Part shown: positions 34,901 to 44,082 of the stretch, one piece after another
How positions within the stretch are numbered: position 1 is the first letter of the stretch
Layout of the letters: each line of letters begins with the position of its first letter
NCBI GenBank assembly: GCA_016872555.1
Contig: VGZO01000021.1
Location: 1-64,000 of the forward strand
Length of the DNA stretch: 64,000 nucleotides
Direction: 5' to 3'
Source: Planctomycetota bacterium
GTDB lineage: Bacteria; Planctomycetota; Planctomycetia; Pirellulales; UBA1268
Translations under genes and position numbers: made by a program
Notes under the pieces: model-generated
What the model was told of the DNA's origin: nothing
The model's database searches: none
The model's input: the letters and a program-made list of their open reading frames with translations, nothing else

Positions 34901-35531
34901 ACCGACCAATGGTGAAGGGGTGAACAGAGGCTTATATCACCGCCTCGAATCCGCTCGCCAAGACAGGGTGCCAGGCGAACGATCCCACGCGGCTGTTCTC
35001 AGTCCCCGCGAGCATCGTTCGGAAGCTCCGGCACGGGTTCCAGAGGAGATCGTTTCCCTCTGGCCCTTCGTGACAGGGCACTCTGTCCAGGGGCTTTTCG
35101 TTCGTTCGTCCAGGCTCGTTTCGGGAGCCTCGCCTTTCTGTGGTTCTGAATCCTGACCGTTTTCGGCCGGGATCCGCCAGTGTGGACCAGTCGGTTCGCA
35201 CTGCATGCCACGGGAGCCAGGTGGTTCGCGACGCGTTCCTGGCGGTTCGGCCATCGACGGAGGTGGCGCATGCTCCGGCGGGCGGGAGTCCTTTTCGGGA
35301 TGCCGCCTGCGTCCTGAAGCGTTAGCCGATGCTGGTGCGGCAAGTCTGCCGGTGCTCCGCGGGCAAGGGAGATCGTGGAGCCACCGGATGACGGTTTGCG
35401 ACCCCCGCAGACCCAACGGGGAGGCGGGGAGGGAGATCGATCCGACGAGCGAAGGGGAACGCCCGATGGAGCGGGCAGTGGGACCGGATGGGGCGTTCGC
35501 CCTCCGGTCCCGACGATCCCGAGCACGGTGA

Positions 35532-35554
35532 TCCCGGATCTTTTGGATCCGGGA
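35532..35554 (+). other. Hairpin in the rho leader
   Basis: TCCCGGATC (35532-35540), loop TTTTG, GATCCGGGA (35546-35554): a perfect 9-bp stem about 160 bp before the rho start codon. It is not followed by a U-run, so it is more likely a leader structure than an intrinsic terminator. Confidence 0.45.
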
Positions 35555-35714
35555 CGAGTCCACACCCCGGGGAACCGGTGCCGACCGGTGTCGGCACGAA
35601 TTTCCTCGGGACTTAGAGCAGTTCGGCGGGTGGTGCCGACGGTCCAGCGAGCGCCGCCGCGGGTGGCGAGTCGTGTGTCGAGAGTTCGGTTTTCCCGAGG
35701 GATGTGCTGAAGAC

Positions 35715-37175
35715 ATGTCGAAGCGGAGGCGTTCACGGTCGCATGGCCGTCAGGGCATGGGGGGCGGTCAGCCCGGCCAGTTCGGACCAGGTGGTGCTCC
35801 AGGTGGTGCTCCAGGTGGTGCTCCAGGTGGTGCTCCAGGTGGTGCTCCAGGTGGTGCTCCAGGTGGTGCTGGTGGGGGCGGACCGGGAGGCCATGGCTAC
35901 GGCGGTCGCCGTGGACGCGGTCGCTATCGCCGTGGCGGCGGTGGCGGCGGCGGTGGGCCGTCAGTCAGCGGTGCCGGCGCCGTCGGGATGGACGGCGAGG
36001 GGATGCGCGCCCCGGATGCCGAACCGGAGGTCGCCGAGAACGGCGAGCCGATTCCGCTCCAGCCCGGCGCGGGTGTCCTCGAGATGCACCCCAACGGCTA
36101 CGGGTTTCTCCGCAGCGCCGAGACGAACTACACCCGGGAACGGACCGATCCGTTCGTGCCCGGAACGATGATCGAGCGGTTCCGTCTCCGCGAAGGCGTG
36201 TTCATCAAGGGGATGGTCCAACCGGGCCGTCGCCAGCAGGGCCCGCGCGTGCGCGAGATCCTCGAAGTCGAGGGAATGGCGCCCGACGAGTACCCGAAGG
36301 TCAAGACGTTCGATCAGCTGACGCCGATCAACCCCGAGACATGGCTTCGTCTGGAGACCGGCCAGCAGCCGTTGACGACGCGGATCATGGACCTGCTCAC
36401 GCCACTGGGGAAGGGGCAGCGGGCACTGATCGTCGCTCCGCCGCGGACCGGCAAGACGGTCCTCCTCCAGCAGGTTTCCCAGGCGGTGTCCGCCAATCAC
36501 CCCGATCTTTCGCTGGTGATGCTCCTCATCGACGAACGCCCCGAGGAAGTCACCGACATGCGCCGCACCGTCAAGGGAGAGGTGCTCGCCAGCAGCCTCG
36601 ACTGCGACGTCGAGAGCCACGTCCGGCTGTCGCAGTTGGTGATCGAGCGCTGCAAGCGGATGGCGGAGGCGGGGAAGGACGTGTTCCTGCTGATGGACTC
36701 GATCACGCGGATGGCGCGGGCCTTCAACAAGTGGGTCGGGAACACCGGTCGAACCATGTCCGGCGGCGTAGACATCAAGGCCCTCGACATCCCCAAGAAG
36801 CTGTTCGCGACCGCGCGCGTGTTCGAGGAGGGGGGGTCACTGACGATCGTCGCCACGGCTCTCGTCGACACGGGCAGCCGGATGGACGAGCTGATCTTCC
36901 AGGAGTTCAAAGGCACCGGCAACATGGAGCTGGTGCTCGACCGGAAGCTCGCCGATCGCCGGGTCTGGCCGTCGATCGACATCTCGCAGTCGGGCACCCG
37001 ACGCGAGGAGAAGCTCCTCGACCCCGACACGCTGCACGCCGTCAACATGCTCAGGCGGACGCTGTCGAGCATGCACCATGTCGACGCCATGGAGCAGCTC
37101 ACCAAGCAGCTCGCCAAGTTCAAGAGCAACCGCGAGTTCATCTCGCTGATCGCCAGTTCCCGTTCCGGCGAGTGA
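35715..37175 (+). CDS. rho: Transcription termination factor Rho with Gly/Ala/Pro repeat N-terminal insertion
   Basis: 486 residues, longer than the 419 of E. coli Rho because of a disordered N-terminus. The ATG at 35715 begins [18 protein letters not shown]; residues 25-52 are seven PGGA units, followed by an RGG-like stretch (about 60-85, [13 protein letters not shown] plus a Gly run). The cold-shock RNA-binding domain starts at about 118 ([17 protein letters not shown]). The ATPase core is complete: Walker [13 protein letters not shown] (about 242), [28 protein letters not shown] and the R-loop region [14 protein letters not shown]. It should form the hexameric RNA helicase that ends transcription. 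A 12-bp tandem repeat encodes the PGGA units (separate entry). Confidence 0.95.
   Translation: MSKRRRSRSHGRQGMGGGQPGQFGPGGAPGGAPGGAPGGAPGGAPGGAPGGAGGGGPGGHGYGGRRGRGRYRRGGGGGGGGPSVSGAGAVGMDGEGMRAPDAEPEVAENGEPIPLQPGAGVLEMHPNGYGFLRSAETNYTRERTDPFVPGTMIERFRLREGVFIKGMVQPGRRQQGPRVREILEVEGMAPDEYPKVKTFDQLTPINPETWLRLETGQQPLTTRIMDLLTPLGKGQRALIVAPPRTGKTVLLQQVSQAVSANHPDLSLVMLLIDERPEEVTDMRRTVKGEVLASSLDCDVESHVRLSQLVIERCKRMAEAGKDVFLLMDSITRMARAFNKWVGNTGRTMSGGVDIKALDIPKKLFATARVFEEGGSLTIVATALVDTGSRMDELIFQEFKGTGNMELVLDRKLADRRVWPSIDISQSGTRREEKLLDPDTLHAVNMLRRTLSSMHHVDAMEQLTKQLAKFKSNREFISLIASSRSGE
35787..35870 (+). repeat. Seven perfect tandem copies of a 12-bp unit inside rho
   Basis: CCAGGTGGTGCT is repeated seven times without a single mismatch, encoding Pro-Gly-Gly-Ala in frame. 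The identity extends to third codon positions, which end in A or T against the strong G/C preference of the gene, so the array looks young or actively homogenised. The unit length preserves the reading frame when copy number changes. Confidence 0.95.
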
Positions 37176-37237
37176 CCGCTCTGATGAGGCCGTCGGCCAC
37201 CGTGCTTGCGGCCATCGGCTGATCGGGCTTTGGGAGT

Positions 37238-37513
37238 TCAGCCGCGGCCTGCAGGCGGAGAGCGGCTGTCCGGCTCATCGGCGGGGAGACGGCTCGCCCA
37301 GTGGGCATATTGCGGGTCGCCGCAGCGGAACGAAAACACGGCGTCCGGAAGCCGATCGGCCCCGCACCCCTCGGAGCGGACGCGGACCACGATCGCGTCG
37401 CCGCGGCGCTCGATCGACAGCCTGTCGGCCGACAGCGGCGCATCAACAGGTGCGATGGCGGGGGCAGCCTGGGCAGGCCGTGGCCTGTCGGTCGGAGGGA
37501 GTGGGGCGGGCAT
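37238..37513 (-). CDS. Small hypothetical protein
   Basis: 91 residues with ATG at 37513, reading LSIERRGDAIVVRVRSEGC and DAVFSFRCGDPQYAHWASRL. The central part has alternating beta-strand character and reasonable composition, unlike the shadow frames nearby, but the ends are Pro/Arg-rich. I do not recognise a family. It would be transcribed away from the conserved gene at 37672 and toward the rho 3' end. Confidence 0.4.
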   Translation of the reverse strand: MPAPLPPTDRPRPAQAAPAIAPVDAPLSADRLSIERRGDAIVVRVRSEGCGADRLPDAVFSFRCGDPQYAHWASRLPADEPDSRSPPAGRG

Positions 37514-37604
37514 GGGGCCGGCGTGGAGGGCGGGGTGACTGGCAGGGAGCTGATTATGGCCACCCGGGCGGCGATCGTGCCAGTGCTCGGCGGCCGATCG
37601 GGTT

Positions 37605-37634
37605 TTGGTCGATTGTTTTCCGCGATCGTATACT
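37605..37634 (+). promoter_or_regulatory. Candidate promoter for the gene at 37672
   Basis: TATACT at 37629-37634 is a good -10 element; TTGGTC at 37605-37610 is a weak -35 with an 18-bp spacer. The start codon follows 37 bp downstream, giving a short leader. Confidence 0.4.
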
Positions 37635-37671
37635 CGAAGGAACTGTTCACGGTTCGAGGAGCATCCATCGC

Positions 37672-38430
37672 ATGACGCCCTATGCGTCGCTGGCGGACGA
37701 TTTCTACGTCAACATGAACCTGGCCACGGAGATGGAACTTCCCGGCCAGCGGGAGACGGTCCTCCACTTCTTCGAGTGTCTGCAGAAGAAGTATCCGACG
37801 ATGCGGAAGTTCTACTGCCGCGACAAACGCGACTTCGTGCTCGAGGAAGACAAGGATCAGGGGCGCTACCGCTGGGCCGCGGTCGAGGCCAAGCGGCTCT
37901 GTTCCGGGCAGGTCAACCCGTCCTCCCTCGAATCGGCTCTCGATCAGCACCGGCTGGTCCTCGACCTCGCGCCGGCGCTGCTGTCGGTGAGCCCGCTCGA
38001 CTGCGAAGCGCTCGATCTGCTGTTCGGATTCGATTTCGCCTTCCGCGGCAACCACAACGCGCTGCTCGCCGAGGCCCTCGGCGTCGGTCCGGCACTCGAT
38101 CGTGTCGCCGAGGTGCCGGGCTGCCGGGTGATCAACTACGAGCCGTCACTGACCGTGGCCGTCGACGAGGACTGCCGCGTGCAGGTGCGCGTCAGCACCG
38201 AGACCCGGACCAATGCCTTCCAGGTGCGGACCGGCGAGTTCTCGGAGGAGCAGCTGAGCGTGTACGTCACCGCGCGGCAGTATGGAAGTCTCGATCCCCG
38301 CCAGCCCGACGGCAGCGGCGGCTACGGGGAGGCACTCGACAGGCTGTTTCGCGTCGGCCTCCAGGTGGTCGACGAATGCGTCGTCAACCAGATCCTGCGG
38401 CCGCTGGCCCGTGCGATCTCGATGAAGTGA
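37672..38430 (+). CDS. Conserved planctomycete protein of unknown function
   Basis: 252 residues from ATG 37672 (MTPYASLADDFYVNMNLATE). It is rich in normal globular features: ETVLHFFECLQKKYPTMRKF, RDFVLEEDKDQGRYRWAAVE, RLVLDLAPALLSVSPLDCEA, LDLLFGFDFAFRGNHNALLA, RVQVRVSTETRTNAFQVRTG. There is no signal peptide or membrane segment, so it is cytoplasmic. Composition and its position next to rho suggest a conserved housekeeping-type protein; I recall similar sequences only from planctomycetes, which is memory rather than a search result. No catalytic motif is evident. It ends 6 bp from the convergent charged protein gene. Confidence 0.8.
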   Translation: MTPYASLADDFYVNMNLATEMELPGQRETVLHFFECLQKKYPTMRKFYCRDKRDFVLEEDKDQGRYRWAAVEAKRLCSGQVNPSSLESALDQHRLVLDLAPALLSVSPLDCEALDLLFGFDFAFRGNHNALLAEALGVGPALDRVAEVPGCRVINYEPSLTVAVDEDCRVQVRVSTETRTNAFQVRTGEFSEEQLSVYVTARQYGSLDPRQPDGSGGYGEALDRLFRVGLQVVDECVVNQILRPLARAISMK

Positions 38431-38436
38431 CGGTGG

Positions 38437-40071
38437 TCAGCGGCCACCACGCGACCGGCCCCGATCGTGGTCGTCGCCGCGCGGCGACCGGCTTCGGGCG
38501 TCGAGGTTGCCTGCGATCACGATGCCGATCGCCTCGACCCAGCTGGGAACGTCGAGGACCGACCCGAGGCCGCTCTCGGTGAGGACGTCGTCCTCATCGT
38601 GGGCATCCTGCCGCGAAGCCCGCCGCGGGGCGGCGTCGCCGTCCTCGATGCCGAGGTACTCGAGCCCCTCGTCATCCTCGTCGCGGCCTCCGGCGACCGG
38701 AGCAAAGTCGTCGCGTCGAGAACGATGCAAGCCGCTCGAACGCGCCCCCTCGCCGCGGACTTCGCCCGGGCGCCGGCGTCCCCGCCTTCCCCGTCGCCGA
38801 CCGCCGTCGGCGCCGTCGGTCGCCGAGTCCCCCGACCGGGCCGCGGTCCGTTCACCGGGGCGGCCGGAGTCACCGGTCGCTTCGCCACTGCGTCGATCGC
38901 GCCGGCGTCGGCCGCGGCGCTCGCCCGCCTCGCCGCCATCCCCCGGCCGTGCTTCACCGGCCGGCTCCGGCCGTTCCGGGGCTCGAGGCCGGACGCCGTA
39001 GCCGGCGGGCAGCGGTTCGTCGTCACCGCCGTCATCGCCGGCAGGAGGCCGTGCTTCGCAGGCCACGCCTTCCCCATCGGAGGGGCGCTCACGCCCCGAC
39101 CGCCCACGGCCGCCACGACGCCCCCGCCGCCGCCGCGGGCGGCGCGGGCCGTCGTCGTCGCGGGTGTCTTCACCGGTCGATTCACCGCGAGCCGCGGGCG
39201 CCGCAGCGGTGTCTTCGGGATGCTCGTCGTGCCCGTCGTCACGCCCCCCCCGCCAGTCGTCGCGATCGGCGTCGACGAGGCGGGATTCGCCGGTCACCGC
39301 GCGGTCGCGACCACCCGGCCCACGGGCTTCCCCGGGCTGCTCGTCCGGCCCCCAGCCACCGCGGCGGATGCCGTCGTCACGCCCACCGTGCCGGTCGTGG
39401 TCGTGATCGTCATGATCGTCATGGTCGAAACGCGCTCCGGCTTCGCCCGGTTCACCGCCGACCGCTTCGGCCCGCGACGGCCCTTCGGCCCTGTCACCCG
39501 ACCGCCGCCCACGGCCACCGCGCCGCCCACGGCGGCGGCGCCGCCGGCCATCCCCGTCGCCACGCTCGTCGTCGCGGCGCGGCTCGTCGGAACCGCCGGG
39601 GCGGAGCGCATCAGCCGGCTCAGACGCCTCGCGGGCGTCGTCGCGCTCGACGACCGGGCGTGGTCCGCCGTCGTCGTCGCATCGGCGGTCAGGTCCGTCG
39701 GCCCGCGGCGGACCGCGGCGCGGGCGGCGCTCGTGGGCGTCGTCGCGACCTTCCCGCCGTGGGGCGCGGCGCGGTTCGTCGCGCTCGAGCGACCGCGGCT
39801 CCGGCCGGGGCTCGGTGCGCGGCGCCTCGACGGCTCCGGCCGGTCGCGCGATGGCGCGCGGCGGGGGTTCTGGCGCGGGGGGCAGCCCCAGGGCGTCGTC
39901 GAGGCCCGACCAGTCGCCCGCGGTCGGCGGGGCCGCCGCGCGGGGAGCAGCCGGTTTTGGCGGGGCTGGACGCTGCGGTGGGGCCGCCGGCGGTGGGGCC
40001 TTCGGTTCGGGAGCGGGCGCCGCCCCCAGCGATTCGGCGAGCGAGCCCCAGGGATCGTCGTGGTCGGCCAT
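38437..40071 (-). CDS. Highly charged, disordered Arg/Gly/Asp-rich protein
   Basis: 544 residues from ATG 40071 (MADHDDPWGSLAESLGAAP). After a Pro/Ala-rich N-terminal fifth, most of the protein alternates acidic blocks with basic boxes such as RRRRRRGRRGGRGRRSG, RRPRRRRGRRGGRGRSGR, RRGRRRRDRRSG and RRRGRRGRRRPGE, plus a DHDDHDDHDHDRHGG stretch. The only conserved-looking globular piece is near the C-terminus (SVLDVPSWVEAIGIVIAGNL, about 505-525), which ends in another Arg/Gly tail. RGG and Arg-rich boxes suggest RNA or nucleic-acid binding and possible condensate formation; this is inference. The opposite strand is also open over this range, but as a Val/Pro-rich translation without domains. 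Confidence 0.65.
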   Translation of the reverse strand: MADHDDPWGSLAESLGAAPAPEPKAPPPAAPPQRPAPPKPAAPRAAAPPTAGDWSGLDDALGLPPAPEPPPRAIARPAGAVEAPRTEPRPEPRSLERDEPRRAPRREGRDDAHERRPRRGPPRADGPDRRCDDDGGPRPVVERDDAREASEPADALRPGGSDEPRRDDERGDGDGRRRRRRGRRGGRGRRSGDRAEGPSRAEAVGGEPGEAGARFDHDDHDDHDHDRHGGRDDGIRRGGWGPDEQPGEARGPGGRDRAVTGESRLVDADRDDWRGGRDDGHDEHPEDTAAAPAARGESTGEDTRDDDGPRRPRRRRGRRGGRGRSGRERPSDGEGVACEARPPAGDDGGDDEPLPAGYGVRPRAPERPEPAGEARPGDGGEAGERRGRRRRDRRSGEATGDSGRPGERTAARSGDSATDGADGGRRRGRRGRRRPGEVRGEGARSSGLHRSRRDDFAPVAGGRDEDDEGLEYLGIEDGDAAPRRASRQDAHDEDDVLTESGLGSVLDVPSWVEAIGIVIAGNLDARSRSPRGDDHDRGRSRGGR

Positions 40072-40400
40072 GAACGGGTTCCTGATCGTGCGGAAATGGG
40101 CGGAGACGTCCGGTCGGCGACCGCGCCGCCGCTGCGAAGTCCGACGCCGCCGTGATGGCGATTGCCGTTCGGTCGGAAACCGGCGTGTGGCCCAGGGGCC
40201 AGCCGCGGTCCGCGGCGCGAATTCCCAGCTCCCGGGACGTCGAACCCTTGGAGAATACCAGAAACCCGCCGCCCGGCGTCGCCCCCTCGTCCGGCCGGCC
40301 CGTGCGGCCGGAGGCGCCCTCGCGGCGTTCTCCGTGGTCTCCCACGAGGACGACATGCACCGACCGTGCCGCGGGTAGCGAGCGCAGTGTCCGCGCGACG
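40072..40400. other. Intergenic region upstream of the charged protein gene
   Basis: No gene is supported in these 329 bases. On the minus strand TATTCT occurs at about 40260-40255 (plus-strand AGAATA), a possible -10 for the charged protein gene, but there is no convincing -35. Confidence 0.35.
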
Positions 40401-42314
40401 TCAGCGGACCGGTGCCAGCGTACGGATCATGCTGCCGTTGTCGGCGACCTCGAACAGGGGCCGGTAGGGGCTCGACAGACCGCGCCGGGCGCGGCAGGCC
40501 GGGTACCAGACCAAGTTCACGGCGACGTTCCACGCCTGTCCGGAGTAGCCCTGCAGCGTGGTGCTGTTGAGCGGGATCGTCTTCGACGCCTGCGGGATCA
40601 GGTAGGTGAACGTCCCCTCGAGGGCCAGGCTGCGGTTCATCGGTGCCCGGACCAGCGAGCCGAGGATGAAGTCGCCCTGGCCGGTGCCACCACCCCAGGC
40701 CTTCAGCTCATTGGCATCGCCGAACAACACCCGGTAAAAGCCCGCATAGATGTCGATCGTGTCGGTGTCGACCAGTCCGAGCGGCCCGACGTTCTTCCGC
40801 CCCATCGTGTTGGCGGCACCCCAGAAGCCGAATTCGTGGAAGCCCCACACGTAGCTCACCTCGCCACGGACCTGTGACAGGTCGACGTCGTCGTAGAGAT
40901 CGTCACGGAGGTAGTCCCAGACGGCGCCTCCCTGGAAGCCGCGCCCCTCGAAGGCCCGCGTGTAGAAGCCCGTCGTCACGAACACCTGATTGCGGGCACC
41001 GTTGGACAGCGGTTGGTTGCCGAGGCGGACGGTCGTCGACTGGAAGTCCGACTGGACGCCGCGCGCCCCGACCTGCCAGCCGATGCCGAGTGCGTTCCAG
41101 AACGGCATGCCCCAGTTGACGTACTCGTTGAAGCCGTAGTTGCCCAGCAGGCCGAGGTCGATCGGATTCTGGAACGACGTCACGCCGGCACTGGCGGAGA
41201 AGTCGCGGTACCAGCGCCAGCCGTAGTACGGCCTGCCGAACCGGCGGAGGAACGCGCAGATCCGGCCGTCATGCTCGTAGAACGGCAGACAGCCGCACGG
41301 CTCGCCATCCTCACAGGCGAACGGGTCGTCGTACGGCGACGGCACGTGGAGGAACGTCTCCCCGGTCCACCCGGGTCCGATCATCCCCGAGCCATCGTCG
41401 ATCATCGTGCCGTCATCGAGGATCGCACCGTCCGGGAACATCGGCCCGCCGCTGCCGTCGTCGAAGTAGGCACCGTCGGAGAACTCGGGAGCCCTCCCGC
41501 CGTCGTCGGCGTAGGGAATGCCGGCCGAGGGATCCTCGAGGATGATCTCGCCGGGGCTGCCCGGGAAGGTGTCGGGGAGCGCGGGGGTCGGCGACTGGGT
41601 AATCGAGGGCGCGCCTGACTCCGCAGTCACGCGGGGTGCAGGCAGGGGCTGCGCGGCGGGAGCCGGCGCTGCCGGCGTCGGCTGCGAGAGCACCGACGGC
41701 ATCCCGTCGGCGTTGAGGGCCAGACGCTGCGGCCGGGTGGCACGGGCCTGCGGCGGAACCTGCCGCCCCGCCGGCGCGGCGCCGCGCGGGGCCGGAGCGA
41801 TGCCGGTCGCGGGGGTCACGCGGCGCTGGGCGGCCTGCGGCCGCTCGTCGCCGAGCAGTGGCCGGCCGACCTCCCCCTGCGGGGCGCGGTTGAAGCCGGT
41901 CCCGAAGATCCCCTCCGGGTTCGACGGATCGATCGCCCGCCGGAAGCTCTCTCCGAAACCGGCCGCAGCCGGAGCGCGCCGCTGGTCCGGCCGACGGGCC
42001 GCGACCGGGGCCCGCGGTGGGCGCAGATCGACCGCCGGCACTCCCGCCGGCAGGGCGACACTCGCCGCCGCGGCGCTCGGTGCCAACGCCGGGCTCGGCG
42101 CTGCAGCGGTCGCCGCGGCCGGGCGGGTGGCATTGACGGTGGTCGTCGGGTCGCGAGACGAAAGCTGCTCGTCGGCGGAACCGCCCGCCAGCGACCGGCG
42201 GTGGGGCGTCCAGCGCAGGCCGTCGCTGCCGGCATCGCCCTCGGCACGCAGTTCAACGACGCTGGCCGACAGCGCCAGGGCGATCACGAATCGGAGGCGG
42301 GGGGAAAAACGCAT
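40401..42314 (-). CDS. Planctomycete outer-membrane-type protein (probably DUF6666)
   Basis: 637 residues from ATG 42314, placed directly before a signal peptide (LRFVIALALSASVVELRA). The first half is a low-complexity Ala/Pro spacer, then Asp/Gly-rich repeats (FSDGAYFDDGSGGPMFPDG, ILDDGTMIDDGSGMIGPG), then a Cys-containing stretch (FACEDGEPCGCLPFYEHDG). From about residue 390 the sequence has beta-barrel-like alternating strands: GLLGNYGFNEYVNWGMPFWN, IGWQVGARGVQSDFQSTTVR, YTRAFEGRGFQGGAVWDYLR and VSYVWGFHEFGFWGAAN. This matches large planctomycete surface proteins that I recall as DUF6666. A role in the outer envelope is likely; the specific function is unknown. Confidence 0.7.
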   Translation of the reverse strand: MRFSPRLRFVIALALSASVVELRAEGDAGSDGLRWTPHRRSLAGGSADEQLSSRDPTTTVNATRPAAATAAAPSPALAPSAAAASVALPAGVPAVDLRPPRAPVAARRPDQRRAPAAAGFGESFRRAIDPSNPEGIFGTGFNRAPQGEVGRPLLGDERPQAAQRRVTPATGIAPAPRGAAPAGRQVPPQARATRPQRLALNADGMPSVLSQPTPAAPAPAAQPLPAPRVTAESGAPSITQSPTPALPDTFPGSPGEIILEDPSAGIPYADDGGRAPEFSDGAYFDDGSGGPMFPDGAILDDGTMIDDGSGMIGPGWTGETFLHVPSPYDDPFACEDGEPCGCLPFYEHDGRICAFLRRFGRPYYGWRWYRDFSASAGVTSFQNPIDLGLLGNYGFNEYVNWGMPFWNALGIGWQVGARGVQSDFQSTTVRLGNQPLSNGARNQVFVTTGFYTRAFEGRGFQGGAVWDYLRDDLYDDVDLSQVRGEVSYVWGFHEFGFWGAANTMGRKNVGPLGLVDTDTIDIYAGFYRVLFGDANELKAWGGGTGQGDFILGSLVRAPMNRSLALEGTFTYLIPQASKTIPLNSTTLQGYSGQAWNVAVNLVWYPACRARRGLSSPYRPLFEVADNGSMIRTLAPVR

Positions 42315-42562
42315 GGCCGGAGGTCTCCCGACAGCCCGCGCGCCGGATCCCGGCTGCGCGGCAACGTCGCTGCAATCGACAGCGGTATCGTCTCCCGCCG
42401 GGACGGAACTTCCGTCAAAACCGACGCGATGCACAAATCCACCCCCGCTTCACCGGGCTGCCCCGGCGCAGCGGCAAACTGGGCGGTTGGCGGCATCGGC
42501 CGCGGCGACCGTGGCTGGCCGGAGAAAAGCGGCCGCAGGCGACCCGGCCGGCGCGGGCGCCG

Positions 42563-43813
42563 TCACCCTGGCAGCGCCAAGGCCTGCCCGAGGTCGGCAA
42601 TCAGGTCGTCGGCGTCCTCGATGCCGCACGCCATCCGGATCATCGAGTCGGGTATCCGGAACGTGGCCCGCTCCGCCGGGGAGTAGTTCCAGTAGCTCAT
42701 CACCAACGGTTGCTCGATCAGCGTCTCGACTCCCCCGAGGCTCGGTCCGATCCGGGCGATCTTCATCCGGTCGACGACGGCCGCCGTCTGCCGCCAGTCG
42801 GCATCGCGGAGCAGGAACGTCACCAGACCACCGTAGCCGCGCATCGAGTCGCGCGCCACGGCGTGGAACGGATGGCTCTCCAGGCCCGGGTAGAAGACCC
42901 GCTCGACGCGCGGATGGCGCTCCAGGTAGCGGGCGACCGCCAGACCGTTGGCGTTGTGGCGTTCCATCCGCACGGCGAACGTCTTCAGGCCGCGCTCGAG
43001 GAGATAGGCGACGTGGGGAGAACTCACCCCCCCCATGATCCCGCGGAGGTAGCGCACCGGATCGATCAGCGCCTTCGAGCCGAGGACCACGCCGGCGAGC
43101 AGGTCGTTGTGACCGCCGAGATACTTCGTCGCCGAGTGGAGGACGAAGTCGACACCCGCCTCGACAGGGCGGACGTTGTAGGGCGTCCCGAGCGTGGCAT
43201 CGATCAGCGTCAGCACGCCACGGCGCCGTCCGAGCTCCGCGAAGCGCGGGATGTCGACCACCGAGAGGTGTGGATTGGTCGGCGATTCACTGACCACGAA
43301 CCGGGTCCGTGGCGTGATCGCCGCCTCCATCGCGTCGTAATCGCAGGTCGCCACCTCGCGGAATCCGACCCCGAAGCGCGTCAGGTGGCGGCGGCAGAAT
43401 TCCCGGCTGCGGTGGTAGCACTCGTCGAAAAAGACGATCTCGTCGCCGGCGTTGGCATGTGCCATCAGCACGCCGACCAGCGCCGCCATGCCCGAGGCGA
43501 ACAGCGTCGCCGCCTCGGCCCCCTCGAGGGCCGCCAGCTTCGCTTCGACGACGCGCTCGCCGGGATTCCCGTAGCGCCCGTATTCCTCGCGGCGCTGCTT
43601 CTCCTCGATGTAGCGGACGATCGAGTCGGTGTCGGTGAAGGTGTAGGTCGACGTCGCGAAGATCGGATCGGTCAGCGAGTTGCCCGGCTTGTCGCGGGAC
43701 TCACCACCGTGGACGGCGGTCGTCGACGGGCCGACGCCGGCGCTGGCTGCGGGCGCCGCGGATGCGTCGGCGCCGGGGCGCGGGTTCGGAGCGCCCGTGC
43801 CGGGTCGGTTCAT
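42563..43813 (-). CDS. Cys/Met metabolism PLP-dependent enzyme (cystathionine synthase/lyase type)
   Basis: 416 residues from ATG 43813. An Ala/Pro-rich N-terminal 25 residues precede TTAVHGGESRDKPGNSLTDP, the usual family start. YGRYGNPGERVVEAKLAALE, TLFASGMAALVGVLMAHANA (PLP phosphate site) and FVLHSATKYLGGHNDLLAG (PLP lysine about 225) are diagnostic, and GLESHPFHAV and SLGGVETLIEQPLVMSYWNY are typical C-terminal motifs. It should act in transsulfuration or methionine synthesis; gamma-synthase and beta- or gamma-lyase activities cannot be separated by eye. Divergent from the PQQ-propeller gene at 44083, with 269 bp between. Confidence 0.88.
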   Translation of the reverse strand: MNRPGTGAPNPRPGADASAAPAASAGVGPSTTAVHGGESRDKPGNSLTDPIFATSTYTFTDTDSIVRYIEEKQRREEYGRYGNPGERVVEAKLAALEGAEAATLFASGMAALVGVLMAHANAGDEIVFFDECYHRSREFCRRHLTRFGVGFREVATCDYDAMEAAITPRTRFVVSESPTNPHLSVVDIPRFAELGRRRGVLTLIDATLGTPYNVRPVEAGVDFVLHSATKYLGGHNDLLAGVVLGSKALIDPVRYLRGIMGGVSSPHVAYLLERGLKTFAVRMERHNANGLAVARYLERHPRVERVFYPGLESHPFHAVARDSMRGYGGLVTFLLRDADWRQTAAVVDRMKIARIGPSLGGVETLIEQPLVMSYWNYSPAERATFRIPDSMIRMACGIEDADDLIADLGQALALPG

Positions 43814-44082
43814 GGAGCGGCGTCCGTGTCTCTGGGGCCGCGATCCCGCGGCGGATGTGGGAGTCGGGCGATCACCCCGGACGGGCGGCGGCCGAGCGGC
43901 CACCCGAGGCAGCTGGCCCGCCGGGCCTCGGCGGCGACCGACCGATCGCCTGCGCCGGTCACGGGCCTCGGAGTCTAGTCAGCGCGCAGACCTCGGACAA
44001 CACGCCCGGCACACCGGCCGCACACGCCCGGGGGAGCCCGGGCGACTGCTACACTGCCGACGCATTCGGCCGCGGTTCCGGG

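Larger units (their letters stand above)
34669..35714. other. Long intergenic region, probable rho leader
   Basis: No credible gene is seen in this kilobase. It contains a consensus promoter (34872-34900) pointing at rho, a hairpin at 35532-35554, and a small inverted repeat GAGGC...GCCTC (34927-34946). The open frames here are unconserved Arg/Ser/Pro-rich translations. If the promoter is the rho promoter, the mRNA has a leader of about 0.8 kb, long enough for rho-autoregulatory elements. Confidence 0.5.

Noticed and set aside
35787-35870. Tandem array considered as a CRISPR-like repeat
   Set aside because: 12-bp units without spacers, in frame within rho; a coding minisatellite.
38467-40155. 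562-codon plus-strand frame over the charged protein gene
   Set aside because: Val/Pro/Thr-rich translation without domains; the minus strand has a plausible start, a C-terminal conserved-looking segment and alternating charge blocks. Some doubt remains because both strands are low complexity.
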